Of a stretch of DNA of 64,000 nucleotides, positions 1 to 11,400 are shown one piece after another. The notes beneath the pieces were generated by a model, which ran no database searches, was not told the DNA's origin, and worked only from the letters and a program-made list of their open reading frames with translations. Both the position numbers and the translations under genes were made by a program. This DNA is from JAHEYG01 sp040403535 (lineage in GTDB: Bacteria; Bacteroidota; Bacteroidia; B-17B0; Aurantibacillaceae), in assembly GCA_040403535.1 (NCBI GenBank), contig JBBAKL010000001.1:58080-122079 (forward strand). Reading direction: 5' to 3'. Numbering within the stretch: the first letter of the stretch is position 1; the number at the start of each line of letters is the position of its first letter.

Positions 1-463
1 TTTGATAATCATTTAAATTTAGATACGTGTTAGCTAATTTATATAAAACATAATCGTATTTAGATACTTTTTTCGGATCGATGGTTGTTGTTGAACTGCT
101 GCCTTTTCTAGATGTGTCAATTGATTTAGAAACTGAATCTTTTTTAATTTGCTTAACAACAGTAGTTAGTGTAGTGTCTTTAGTTGAATTTGAACTAGTG
201 TCTTTACTGTTGGCTTTAGTCTTTTTTAATTCTTTAGGCAGAATGCTGAGGTTAACCATTTGTATTTTGTATGGTAACACCTTAGAATTATTAATGGTTG
301 TATCATTCAATACCTTGCTATACAACAAAGCTGCGTTAGCAAAGTCTCTTTGATTGTAATATTTGTCGGCAGTTTCAATTTTTACAAAATTTGATTGCCC
401 AAATGAATGGATAAAAAATAAACCAGTAAAAATCAGAATTAACTGAAAATGTTTCTTTGTCAT
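1..463 (-). CDS. PorE-like TPR/OmpA-family protein, N-terminal part (cut by window edge)
   Basis: Reading the minus strand from the ATG at 463 gives an open frame of 154 codons that runs off the window. It starts with a signal peptide (hydrophobic core, then SFGQ), followed by a TPR-like segment (ADKYYNQRDFANAALLYSKV) and a Ser/Lys/Thr-rich linker ending in KYDYVLYKLANTYLNLNDY. This matches the first 160 residues of the complete OmpA-family protein at 17761-19956 in order and spacing (there EKKDFASAAYYYAKVLDDTT and later DYVYYKLGHSYFKNSDY). By that homology the missing part should hold PD40 repeats and a C-terminal OmpA peptidoglycan-binding domain. It starts only 4 nt after the stop of the PorP gene, so it is probably the last gene of that operon. 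The function is inferred from the paralogue. Confidence 0.8.
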   Translation of the reverse strand, partial: MTKKHFQLILIFTGLFFIHSFGQSNFVKIETADKYYNQRDFANAALLYSKVLNDTTINNSKVLPYKIQMVNLSILPKELKKTKANSKDTSSNSTKDTTLTTVVKQIKKDSVSKSIDTSRKGSSSTTTIDPKKVSKYDYVLYKLANTYLNLNDYQ

Positions 464-467
464 AAAA

Positions 468-1463
468 TTATAAGCGAGGGCAATGTTTAACTTTTTCTAT
501 TTTTTCTTTACCAAATAAATACGTCAAAGCAATTTCCATGGCACCACGAGTTTTAGTTGCTGTTTTTAATGTTGATGTATTGAAATCGTAACCGAATTTC
601 ACGATATAGTTGTCTTTTCTTACACCAATATTAGCAATACTTGCGTCTTTAGCACGGAACACATAACCAGCTAATATATATAGCTTACCTTGCTTTAAAT
701 AATAACCTGCATCCAAAGCATACGTTTGTTCAAACGCTTTTCCTTGCGTCATTATTAATACTTTAGGAATAACATATAATACCTCAGTGATGTTTACGCG
801 AGATCCAGCATGTATATTTATGCGCATTGGAAGTTTATTGGCCTGATCAAAAAAAGTTTCTTTAGGTTGTGTTATGTTAAAAGCAGATACACCTATGAAC
901 GGATTAAGCCAAACTTGTTGCTTGCTATAATAATACATTAAACCTGCATTCAATTGTGGCAAAGTTTGTGATTGTCTGCTAAAATTTTCATTACTCTGAT
1001 AATCTTGATCAAAATATCCTCCGCTTTTGGTCGAATACTGACTGTCATAAGTAAACTGGTCTTCTCTTATTGATTTTTGAGTAATACCGGCTTGTAATCC
1101 AAAGGTTACATTATGACTTTTTTCTTTGTCAATCGGTAAAGTGTATCCACAGGAAAGTAATCCTTGGAATGCGTTATAATTACCGATACCCGCTCGCATG
1201 TTGATGAGCTGAATTCCATAACCCCATTTGCCTTTTGGCATATCTGCACTGATTAATGCAGTGGTAAATGGTTTATAAGCTACCGAACTCCATTGATTAC
1301 GATATTGAGCGTGAATACGGGCAGTGGCATCCACCACGCCTGTTAAAGCAGGATTTAAAAACAAAGGTCCTGAATCGTATAATGATAAGTGGAAGTCCTG
1401 TGCATTCACACAACTTCCTCCTATTATTATTACAGCTATTATTAATCTTAATTTCTTCATCAT
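468..1463 (-). CDS. PorP/SprF family T9SS outer-membrane protein
   Basis: This 331-residue protein has an N-terminal signal peptide (cleavage likely after VNA, mature start QDFHLSLYD). The body has the pattern of PorP/SprF proteins, with SLYDSGPLFLNPALTG near the start, an HAQYRNQWSS motif and alternating beta-strand segments ending in an amphipathic strand. SprF-type proteins are outer-membrane partners needed to secrete or attach cognate type B cargo such as SprB. It lies 3 nt after the giant Ig-repeat gene and 4 nt before the PorE-like gene, which suggests one transcript. It is closely related to the PorP at 16763-17758, sharing long identical stretches (SADMPKGKWG, NMRAGIGNYN) and the C-terminal CPRL ending. 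Start codons at 1463 and 1460 are equally possible. Confidence 0.9.
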   Translation of the reverse strand: MMKKLRLIIAVIIIGGSCVNAQDFHLSLYDSGPLFLNPALTGVVDATARIHAQYRNQWSSVAYKPFTTALISADMPKGKWGYGIQLINMRAGIGNYNAFQGLLSCGYTLPIDKEKSHNVTFGLQAGITQKSIREDQFTYDSQYSTKSGGYFDQDYQSNENFSRQSQTLPQLNAGLMYYYSKQQVWLNPFIGVSAFNITQPKETFFDQANKLPMRINIHAGSRVNITEVLYVIPKVLIMTQGKAFEQTYALDAGYYLKQGKLYILAGYVFRAKDASIANIGVRKDNYIVKFGYDFNTSTLKTATKTRGAMEIALTYLFGKEKIEKVKHCPRL

Positions 1464-1466
1464 TCG

Positions 1467-4400
1467 TTATTTTAAAATTGTTACATCACCTGTTTTTCTG
1501 ATTTGCTGGCCGTCATACATTTCAACATCCAAAATCCAAACATAAACTCCAATCTGAACCTTATCTCCTTTATAATTTCCGTCCCAACCATCTTCTTGTT
1601 TTGTACTTTCAAATAATTTTTCTCCCCAACTATTATACACTCTGAAATACATAGATTTAAAAGGACCTCCTTTTACATATAAAACATCGTTGTGAGAATC
1701 AGCATTTGGTGTAAACGCAGTCGGAAGCATTGGTAATAACATCACAGTAATATCTTTTCTAATTGTATCGGCACATCCTCCTGCATCAATTATTGCTAAT
1801 TGTACGGTAAAGAAACCTTTATTGTCATAGATATAGGATGGGTTTTGAACGGTTGAGCCATTGCCGTCACCATACTGCCAATTCCATGTAACTATAGAAC
1901 CTGTAGGCGTGCTCAAATCACTGAATGTAACTGATTCATTAGCAAATATAGGGTTACCGGACATGCTAAAATCTGCTTTAGGTTTAGGGTTAACATTAAT
2001 GATGTTTGTTGTTGTTCCAGGGCAACCATTGCTAGAAATAACATTTAAAGTTACACTATATGTTCCTGCAAGTGTATAAGTGTAAAGAGGGTTTTGGATT
2101 GTACTTGTACCTCCATCACCAAAATTCCAATTCCAGCTGGTAATAGATCCGGTACTTACGGTGGAAGAGTCACTAAATACACCAATGGTTCCAACACAAA
2201 CATTACTGTAAGTAAATTTGGCAACCGGAGCAATAAATACAGGAACAGCTTGTCTAACGGTGTCCGGGCATCCGGCCGAATTAGTAGTAATTAGTGTAAC
2301 AGTGTAAGTTCCTCCAATTGTAAATGTATGAACCGGATTTTGTAATGTACTTGTAGATGCATCTCCAAAATCCCAAGAATGAGTTAGAGCAGTTAAAGAT
2401 GGAGTTGAAGTATTATTAAAGAATATTGGTAAGTTCGCACAAGCTGCAGTATAAGTAAAGCTTGCTTTTGGTGCATTAATAAAGTTTACAACTAGCGTAT
2501 CTCGGTCAGGTAAACAACCTTTGTTATTGGTAGATTCAAGTATAAGTTGAATCGAGTTACTGGCCGTATCCGAAGAACTTGGGAAATACGTGCCTATTAA
2601 AGAATTACTGTTTGGACTGAATGTTCCTGTTCCACTTGATATCCAAAAGCCCGTATTAGTTACACCATTTATAATGCCACTAAGAGGAATTACAGCGTTT
2701 TTACAAACATTCAAGTCAGCTCCTGCATATACAGAAGGTGAACTTAATATGGTATAAACAACCGTATCAGAAACATCAGGACAACCTCCACCGGTTGCCG
2801 TTAAAACAAGCGTAACAGTTCCTGCTGTAGTATCAGCAATACTTAAGTTATAGTCTGTTGTTTGTGAATTCGGATTTGTAAATGTACCACTACCTAGTGT
2901 TGTCCATTGAGGTATATATCCGGAAGTAATTGTTCCTGATAAACCTGTAATAATCATTGCTCCGGCGCAAATAGTATCATTTGGACCGGCGTTCACAACT
3001 GCGGGCTCTGTAACAGATACACTTACAGTGCCATCAGGGCCAGTACATCCTAATACAGTAATATTTACGGAGTAAACACCGACTGTAATAGTACCTGCAT
3101 TCGGAATCGTAGGATTTTGAATGTTTGCGGTAAATGAATTAGGGCCGGTCCAATTATAAACCGCTCCGGTTATTGAGTTAGCGGTTAAACTTAATGTGGA
3201 ATTAACACATAAGGGAGTATTGGCTGTTGCCGTAGGAGCAGAAGGAATTGGGTTCACAGTTACTAATATGGTAGTATCCGGACTAGTACATCCACCCACA
3301 TTTACATTAACGGTATATGTACCACTTGTTATTGTAGAAGTTGGAGAAATAGTCGGATTTTGAACATTAGACGTAAAAGTATTTGGCCCGGTCCAGCTGT
3401 AAGTTGCGCCTGCTACGCTTACTGTTGTTAATGATAAAGTTTGACCGGCACAAATTGGAGAGTTACTTCCGGGAAAAGGTGCAGCCGGAGTTGGATTTAC
3501 AATTACTGTTACAGTTCCAAAAGGACCAATACAACCTGCTACGTTTGCATTTACTGAGTAAACACCTGCAGATAATGTTGTAGTAGTAATAACAGTAGGA
3601 TTTTGTACTGTTGAAGTGAAAGAGTTAGGCCCAAACCAATTATACGTAGCTCCGGCAATTGTACCTGCTGTTAAGAACAATGGTTGCCCTTCGCAAATAG
3701 GAGAATTACTTCCGACAACTGGTGCGGCAACAGGAGGGCTAACAAGAACGTTTACTGTTCCTGTACTCCCTGTACAACCAGCCACAGTAACATTCACCGA
3801 ATAAATTCCACTTGCTGTAAGTGTGATTCCTCCTATTGTTGGATTTTGAACGGCTGATGTAAAACTTAATGGCCCATTCCAAGAATAAGTTGCACCAATA
3901 ATATTACTAGCTGTTAAACTCAATGTTGCTCCAACACATAATGGGGAGTTTGCTCCGGCTATTACAGGAGCCGGTAGCGGATTTACAATAACATTTATGG
4001 TAGTATCTCTGCTTACACATCCTCCAACAGTTAAGTTAACAGTGTAAACACCTGCTGTTAAAGACGTAGTGGAAACAATGGTTGGATTCTGAACAGACGA
4101 AGTGAAGCTATTTGGCCCCGACCAATTATAAGTAGCACTGGCAATATTGGATGCCGTTAATAATAACGTTTGACCTTCACATAAAGGAGAATTACTGCCT
4201 GGATTGGGCGGTAATGGCGTTGGGTTAACTACAACCGTAACTGTTCCGAATGGGCCTGTACATCCGGCAACTGTTGCATTGACAGAATAAACACCGGCTG
4301 ATAAAGTAGTAGTAGGTGTAACTGATGGATTCTGCACTGTTGAAGTGAATGAATTAGGTCCAAACCAATTATAGGTAGCACCAACTATTGTTCCTGCATT

Positions 4401-7287
4401 TAATAGTATGGGTTGTCCTTCACAAATTGGCGAATTGCTATTTGCTATAGGTGCAATTACTAGCGGACTTACTAAAACACTTACAGTTGATGTTGAGCTT
4501 CCGCAACCGGCTACAGTAACATTAACGGTGTATGTTCCACTCATCGATGTGGTAGCATTTGTGATAACAGGATTTTGTGCTGTAGAAGTGAAACTTAAAG
4601 GTCCACTCCAACTATAATTGGCACCAAAAATATTACTTGCAGTTAAACTTAAAGTTTGTCCAGCACACAAGGGAGCGTTGCTTCCGGCTATAGGAGTTGC
4701 AGGAGTTGGATTGATTGTAATATTTAATGTTCCTGTTGGGCTAACACATCCTAAAACAGTAATGCTGAGTGAATAAGTTCCTGCTTCTAAAGTGGTAGTT
4801 GAAACTATTGTCGGATTTTGAATGGATGATGTAAAAGAATTTGGTCCAGTCCAATTGTAACTAGCACCTGAAATAGCGGAGGTGCTTAAAAATAAAGTTT
4901 GTCCTTGACACAATGGCGCATTACTTGTAATAGTAGGTGTAGATGGTGTCTCATTCACAACTATATTCACGGTTCCAGCTGAACTTGTACAGCCTGAAAC
5001 TGTAACAAATACTGAATATACTCCACTCGCTAAAGTTGTTGTATTTACAATACTTGGATTTTGTATGGTGGATGTAAATGAATTCGGTCCACTCCAACTA
5101 TATGTCGCACCAGGTAATGATCCGGATGTCAGGTTCAATGTTTGTCCCGAACAAATAGGTGAGTTTCCTGATGCTGTTACCGCTATCGGCGTTTGATTCA
5201 CTAACACGCTTACAGTTCCAGTAGCACTCGCACAACCCGATACGGAAGCAATAACGGAATAAACACCGCTGGCTAAAGTCGTAGTGTTAGCAATGGTAGG
5301 ATTCTGTAAAGTAGAAGAGAAACCATTCGGACCGCTCCAGTTGAAAGTAGCACCTGCAGCAGAACTTGAAGTTAAACTTAGAGTTTGTCCGGAGCATAAA
5401 GGAGAGTTAGCACCAATGGTTAATACGGTTGGCGTTTGATTCACTAACACGCTTACAGTTCCAGTAGCACTCGCACAACCCGATANNNNNNNNNNNNNNN
5501 NNNNNNNNNNNNNNNNNNNNNNNNNNNNNNNNNNNNNNNNNNNNNNNNNNNNNNNNNNNNNNNNNNNNNNNNNNNNNNNNNNNNNTTAGAGTTTGTCCGG
5601 AGCATAAAGGAGAGTTAGCACCAATGGTTAATACGGTTGGTGTTTGATTCGCCAGTACACTCACTGTACCCGCAGTGCTGGAACAGCCTAACACAGTAGC
5701 GATTACTGAATAATTACCAGATGCTAATGTCGTTGTAGAAACAATTGTTGGATTTTGAAGAGTAGAGGTAAATGAATTTGGTCCTGACCAATTATAAGTG
5801 GCACCCGAGATGGTGCCTGCGCTTAAACTTAAAGTTTGTCCTGAACATAAAGGAGTATTTGCTGTTGCAGTAGGAGCAGCAGGTATAGGATTAACCGTAG
5901 CAGAAACAGTAGCAATTGGTCCGACACAACCAGCAACTGTTACGAAACAGGAATAAGTTCCTGAAGCTAATGTTGTAGCTGCTGGAATTGTTGGGTTTTG
6001 CAAATTAGAACTAAATGAATTAGGCCCACTCCAATTATAAGTAGCACCGACTATTGAGCTTGCCGTTAGGCTTAATGTTTGTCCGGCACATATTGGTGTA
6101 TTTACGGTCAGGCTTGGGGCTGAAGGAATTGGGTTTACGGTGACTGCAATTGTTCCAGCAGGCCCCGTACAACCACTGAGGGTTGAAGTAACAGAATAAA
6201 CACCACTGGCAGATAATGATACCGGGGTGATTGTTGGGTTTTGAATACTTGATGTAAAACTATTAGGTCCTGTCCAGTTATAACTTGTACCGCCGCTTGG
6301 GTTGGCGGTAAAGGTTAGTAAAGATCCTTGACAAACAGGTGAATTACTTGTCACTAAAGGGGCTGAAGGTGTTGGTATAGAATTCACGTTAACTGTGGCA
6401 GTAATGGCTGGACAGCTCGATGCTGTATCTTGTACTAGAACCGATTGCGTACCCGGGCCTGCGGCAACAGTAAAATTATTAGTACCCACGGGTTGCCATG
6501 TGTAAGTGTAGGGTGGGGCTCCACCTGATACTGATGCGGTGAGGGCAACTGTTGGTGAACCACCGGAACATACAACAGCATTTGTAGGAGTGATAGATAT
6601 TGAAAGTCCCGGTACAGTATATACACGAACTGTGTCTCTTGTGGTTCCGCCACAAATAGTTACCGGGGTTCCGCTAACCATATAGTCAATGTAAGGCGTT
6701 ACTACTGCTGTTGGAGTAACTGTTGTTAAGGTACATCCGTTTGTACAACTCAAAAATGAATTATATTGACCTTGAACTCCTGGGAATACAGAGGTCCATG
6801 TAACAGATGGGGCAGATAATCCCTGTACAGTCATTGTACCCGGACAACCAACCCTAACGGTTATATCTTTAGAAGCTTTTACTGTTTTTGTGGCAGTAAT
6901 TACATAGTCAGGACTATCGCCACCAGGTTTACAGTAGGTTATGCAAACGGTAGTTTGTCCTGTAATACACACAGGAGTACCAATGGAGGTCAATGTTCCG
7001 CAGTTTATGGACCAAAATGCTGATCCAGAAGGGGATGGGTTTTTTACATCAAAATTTAATAAATCAGAACCAGCATTTAAAAGAACTATAAAACGAATAC
7101 AATTGTTATCTCCGCAACAAGGCCCACCACCGCGTGTTTGACTAACTTTAGTGTATTGTGTATCAGGTTTTAACGATAGGTCAACAGTAAATGTTGGTGA
7201 ACCACAGGGTACACATTGTGAATAGCTTTGTTCAGGTAAAAAAAATGCAAATAAAAAAACAATTAGGGGGTATAATCTTTTAATCAT
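1467..7287 (-). CDS. Giant Ig-like/PKD repeat surface protein with T9SS type B sorting domain, interrupted by an assembly gap
   Basis: One gene appears as two frames because 100 N sit inside it. From the ATG at 7287 it has a signal peptide (ends SYSQ), a non-repeated N-terminal region of about 300 residues, then about fourteen 81-residue Ig-like units. Each unit has the pattern NSPLCxGQTLSLTA, ATYxWxGPNSFTS, QNPTI, LASGxYSVxVTVxGC. Two further modules, three PKD-type domains (WDFGDAS, WNFGDGG, WQYGDGN) and a C-terminal CHU_C type B domain (AFTPNADSHND to VTILK) follow. Such domains direct export by the T9SS and are paired with PorP/SprF proteins, one of which follows 3 nt later. The apparent internal start near 5450 is a GTG inside a repeat and is not real. 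With the gap restored the protein would have at least about 1951 residues. An adhesin role is inferred. Confidence 0.88.
3222..4679 (-). repeat. Three-unit (729 nt) block duplication within the Ig array
   Basis: Block 3951-4679 and block 3222-3950 each hold three units, and the units correspond one to one. The first of each has the variant GPLSFTS and a VLVSP linker. The second has the variant CEGQP, YNWFGPNSFTS and GPFGTVTV. The third has GGC followed by D-T-T and a VNP linker. Both blocks are exactly 729 nt. This is best explained by duplication of a three-unit segment followed by divergence. Confidence 0.75.
5486..5585. other. Assembly gap (100 N) in repeat array
   Basis: Exactly 100 N, the conventional placeholder for a gap of unknown size. 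The sequences beginning at 5378 and at 5586 (reading TTAGAGTTTGTCCGGAGC) are near-identical repeat copies. The placeholder shifts the frame of the giant gene by one. Confidence 0.97.
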
Positions 7288-7438
7288 AAATGTTGAATTC
7301 TTAAAATTTAATAGTATGTAAAAATATGGTTTAATTGTCTAATTATTAATGTATTATAAGATTGGTATAAAGAAAAACGTTACACATTTAATTTAAACAA
7401 TTTGTTATCAGTGATTTAAAAATTTTAGGTGTTTTGTT

Positions 7439-8350
7439 TTACTTCAATAAAAGCTGTCTTTTAATCAAATAGGTAAGTAAGATATTGTTAAATCCTTCAT
7501 TTATATCAGCTTCCATAAAATCGATATGATATTGGCCGCATTTTAGTTTTAATGAATTAGTAAAGCTTTGTATGTTATAAAGATAGCTTTCTTTTATTTG
7601 GTTAGGATTTAGTTTAATTTCTTCACCTGTTTCTAAATCAATAAACTGAAAGGGTTTATTTTCAAAATCAAACTCCAATTCTTTTTTCTTATCACAAACA
7701 TGAAACAGCACTACTTCGTGTTTTTTATATTTCAGATGCTGTAAGGCAGAAAACAGCTCCTCATTATCTCCATTGCTGTCAAACATGTCGCTAAAAATTA
7801 CCACCAAGGATCTTTTGTGAATTATCTCTGCAATTTGATTAAGAGTTTCAATAGCGGCAGTACCTTTTTTCTGTTCTTTACTTTCCAACAATTCTTCAAG
7901 AGTTGAAAAGATAAGTTTTTGCTGGGCCGGACTCCCTTTCGCAGGAACATGAAAATCAATTTTGTCACTAAAAAGGGTGAGACCAACAGCATCACGTTGC
8001 TGTTTTAATAATTCACTTAATGCTGCCGCAGCGTGAATGGAAAAATGTAATTTATTTTCGGTTTTATCCAAAGGATAAAGCATTGACGAGGAAGTGTCAA
8101 TTACCAATTGACACCTTAAATTAGTTTCTTCCTCATAGCGCTTTACAAAGAGTTTATCTGTTCTCCCAAATAATTTCCAGTCGATATGCCTTGTGCTTTC
8201 ACCAGTATTGTATAGTCTGTGTTCGGCAAACTCTACAGAAAAACCATGAAAAGGACTTTTGTGCAATCCGGTAATAAAACCTTCCACTACTTTTTTGGCA
8301 AGCAGCTCAAGATTTTTAAATGGTTCGATGGACGGTCGATTTATTGGCAT
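7439..8350 (-). CDS. DUF58 domain protein (VWA-like)
   Basis: This 303-residue protein belongs to the DUF58 family. It shows the family signature around residues 51-72 (RHIDWKLFGRTDKLFVKRYE) and a VWA-like metal-site motif DTSSS at 85-89. No membrane segment is evident. DUF58 proteins usually sit beside a MoxR-type AAA ATPase and Bat genes, but neither is visible here, so this copy is solitary. Its precise role is unknown. It lies between two divergently oriented sets of T9SS surface-protein genes and shares a 95-nt divergent spacer with the gene at 8446. The 151 nt between it and the giant gene (7288-7438) are AT-rich, and I see no gene in them. Confidence 0.88.
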   Translation of the reverse strand: MPINRPSIEPFKNLELLAKKVVEGFITGLHKSPFHGFSVEFAEHRLYNTGESTRHIDWKLFGRTDKLFVKRYEEETNLRCQLVIDTSSSMLYPLDKTENKLHFSIHAAAALSELLKQQRDAVGLTLFSDKIDFHVPAKGSPAQQKLIFSTLEELLESKEQKKGTAAIETLNQIAEIIHKRSLVVIFSDMFDSNGDNEELFSALQHLKYKKHEVVLFHVCDKKKELEFDFENKPFQFIDLETGEEIKLNPNQIKESYLYNIQSFTNSLKLKCGQYHIDFMEADINEGFNNILLTYLIKRQLLLK

Positions 8351-8445
8351 GAAGTTTGTAAATTTAACGATAATATTATTAACACATCAATTAAATTTCG
8401 CTAAAATTAGTACTTTAGAAAAAAATTAACACTCGTAAATATTAT

Positions 8446-11400
8446 ATGAGAAAATTATACGCTTTCATTTTCTTGTTTTTTGGATTTTTAAACTTTCAGG
8501 CACAAATAGATACTTCATTTTGGTTTGTAGCTCCTGATATTTCTTCCGGTTTAGGCCAAAGCCCTATAAAAATGTATTTCACAACCTATGGCAGTCCCAG
8601 CACTGTTTATTTAAGGCAACCAGCCAATGGTGCATTTACACCAATAAATAAAACAATTGCTGCAAATTCTGTCGATTCTGTTGATCTAACCTCATTTATT
8701 GCTTCTATTGAAAGCACTCCTACTAATTCAGTTTTGAGCAGGGGCTTATATATAAGCGCCTCGTCCAATGTGTCTGTGGTTTATACTATAAAAGCAAACA
8801 ATAATAAAGAAATGATTAGCTTAAAAGGACAAAAAGCTTTAGGGACCGATTTTTATACCCCTTTTCAAAACCGATGGAGGAGCAGTGCTTCCACATCGCC
8901 AAAATCATTTTCAGCTATTGATATTGTAGCTTCACAAAATAACACTACCATTCTTATTACGCCTCGAGCGAATATTATCGGTCATCCAAAAGATGTAACC
9001 TTTTCCGTTATATTAAATGCAGGCCAATCCTTCAGTTGTCAGGATACCACCACCACTGCACCAACAAAACTTGCAGGGTCTATTGTATCGGCTAACAAAC
9101 CTATTGCCGTTACTGTTAGTTCTCACGGATTAGTGAATGCGGGATGTAATAGTACCATCGTAGATCAAATAACTAATTCGGGTTTTACAGGCAATGATTT
9201 TGTGATTACCAAAAGTGAAACCGGAAATGATCATGTTTTTATTTTAGCAACCGTAAATTCAACAAGTTTAACTTTATATAACGGTACATCTGCTATATCC
9301 ACGCTCATCAATACAGGGGAAACCTATAGCACCAGTATAACTCAAGGTTTAACTTATGTCAAATCTACCAAGCCTGTTTATGTTTTACATGCAACTGGAT
9401 ATGGCTGTCGTTTAAGTGGCGCTCAGGTGCCTCATTTTTATTGTGCCGGAACATATTCTACATCTTTTACACGTGTATCTGCCGATTCATTTGCTGTTAA
9501 TGTATTTACACGCAAGGGTTTTGAAGGAAATTTCCAGTTAAATGGCAATCCCGCTTTAATTCCGGCATCGGCTTTTACTGTTGTACCCGGAACTTCAAGT
9601 ACAGTGGTTGGTGCACGTTTAAATTATAATTTAACTCAGGTGCCTGTTGGATCATATAACATTATTACAAATACAGGAGATATCTATGGATTAGGAACAA
9701 ACCAAGGATCATCATCAAATGGAAGTTCGTACGCTTACCATTCCGAATGGATTTCTTACCCAATGGTTGCCGCAGGACCTGATGCCACCATCTGTTCCAA
9801 CACTTCCTATACATTAAACGGAATTGTGGGAGGAGGTAATGTAACAGGCGTTTGGTCAACAGACGGTTTTGGTGCATTTTCATCGCCTACAACTTCTTTA
9901 AACAATGTTTACATACCAAGTCAGTTGGATGTTCCAACGACAACGAAACCGCATGTAAACATTATCCTTACTTCCACCGGTCCTTGTCAATCACGCGTTG
10001 ATACAATTAAATTAACTGTTTTGGCAAAGCCTCTTGTTAACGCGTCCGTTGATCAGATAAAATGCGGCAATAACGCGACCGTTAGTTTAAACGGAAGCGT
10101 TTCCGGTATTACTACAACCGGTCAATGGACAACATTAGGAAGTGGATTGTTTGTGCCAAGTAATACCGTTGTTACCGGCTCGTATATACCTTCCAGCGCA
10201 GATACAGCCTCAGGATCGGTAAAACTTGTTTTGACATCAACCAATAACGGTATCTGTTTAGCTGAAAGAGATACACTTCAGATTAGTTTCACAAAACCTC
10301 CTTTAGTGAATGCCGGGCCAACGTCTATGAGTTTGTGCGTTAATAATCCTACTATTTCTTTATTAGGATCAGTTTCTGGTTCAAGCACTACAGGTAAATG
10401 GACAACTTCCGGTACGGGTATTTTTAATCCAGGTAATATCTTTTTAAGCACAAATTATTTGCCAAGTTCCAATGATATTACAAGCAATTCCATTTATTTA
10501 TATTTAATATCTACCAATAATGGAAATTGTTTACCTGTTAAAGATTCAATACAGGTGTTCTTTACCCCATCGCCAAACGTTAATGCCGGACCTGATTTGT
10601 TCAGTTGTAAAAACAACAGTGCATTTCAACTAAATGGTGTAATTGGAGGAGCAACATCCACAGGTTCGTGGAGTGGAGGAGCAGGCACATATAATCCGTC
10701 TAACAGTGTGTTAAATGCCACTTATACACCTTCCGCCTCTGAAATCACTGCAGGCTTTGTGATTTTAAATTTAACTTCTACCAATAACGGAAATTGTTTT
10801 TCAGTGAGCGATCAGGTTAGAGTTGATTTTAAGGATAAGCCTTTTGCTAATTTTTCTTCTAATATTGTTTGTTTAAATCAGGCAACACAATTCACTAACT
10901 TCTCATCTCCGGTAACCGGAACTTTATCGGGTTGGAATTGGAGTTTTGGTGATGGAGGAGTTTCTTCCGTTAAAGATCCTGTTTATACGTACACTGCTTC
11001 CGGAACATATACCGCTCAGTTAATTGCTAAAAACTCATTTAATTGTTACGATACCGTAAGTAAAACTGTTAAAGTAAATCATTTGCCTACACCTAATTTT
11101 ACTTTCTCGCGCTCTTGCTTTGGTTCGTTCTTGCAAATAAATTTTAAAGACAGTTCATACATTACTGGTCCTGATACAGTAAAAAAATTCTCTTGGAATT
11201 TTAATGACCCGGGAGCGTTGCCTGGACCAACATCAGCCTTATCAACACCATCGGTTGTATTTAGTAATGCGGGATTGTATTCGGTTTACTTAACTGTTGA
11301 GTCTAATTTTGGATGCAAGAGTACAATTATTAAATCATTAAATATTACACAACCACCGGTTGCAGGTTTTATATTAAATTATAGTTCAGGAATTAATTTA

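Larger units (their letters stand above)
2979..6345 (-). repeat. Tandem array of about fourteen 243-nt (81-codon) Ig-like units
   Basis: Units are recognised by the recurring N-[STA]-P-[LI]-C start and the GPNSFTS-x-QNP core. Ten full units lie below the N gap, three lie above it, and one spans it. Unit starts at 4679, 3950 and 3221 are exactly 729 nt apart, i.e. three 243-nt units each. Two cysteines per unit (start and SGC/AGC near the end) could form one disulfide per domain. Neighbouring units are similar at nucleotide level, which explains the assembly failure. Confidence 0.85.

Noticed and set aside
81..353. Plus-strand 90-codon frame near the left edge
   Set aside because: It lies opposite the partial PorE-like gene, which has a signal peptide and a clear paralogue, so the plus frame is a shadow.
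5407..5450. Two separate giant genes with an internal start near 5450
   Set aside because: The start is a GTG within a repeat unit and the break is caused by the 100-N placeholder; repeat phase shows one gene.
2979..6345. CRISPR-like array
   Set aside because: The repeat is 243 nt long, has an open reading frame throughout and no unique spacers.
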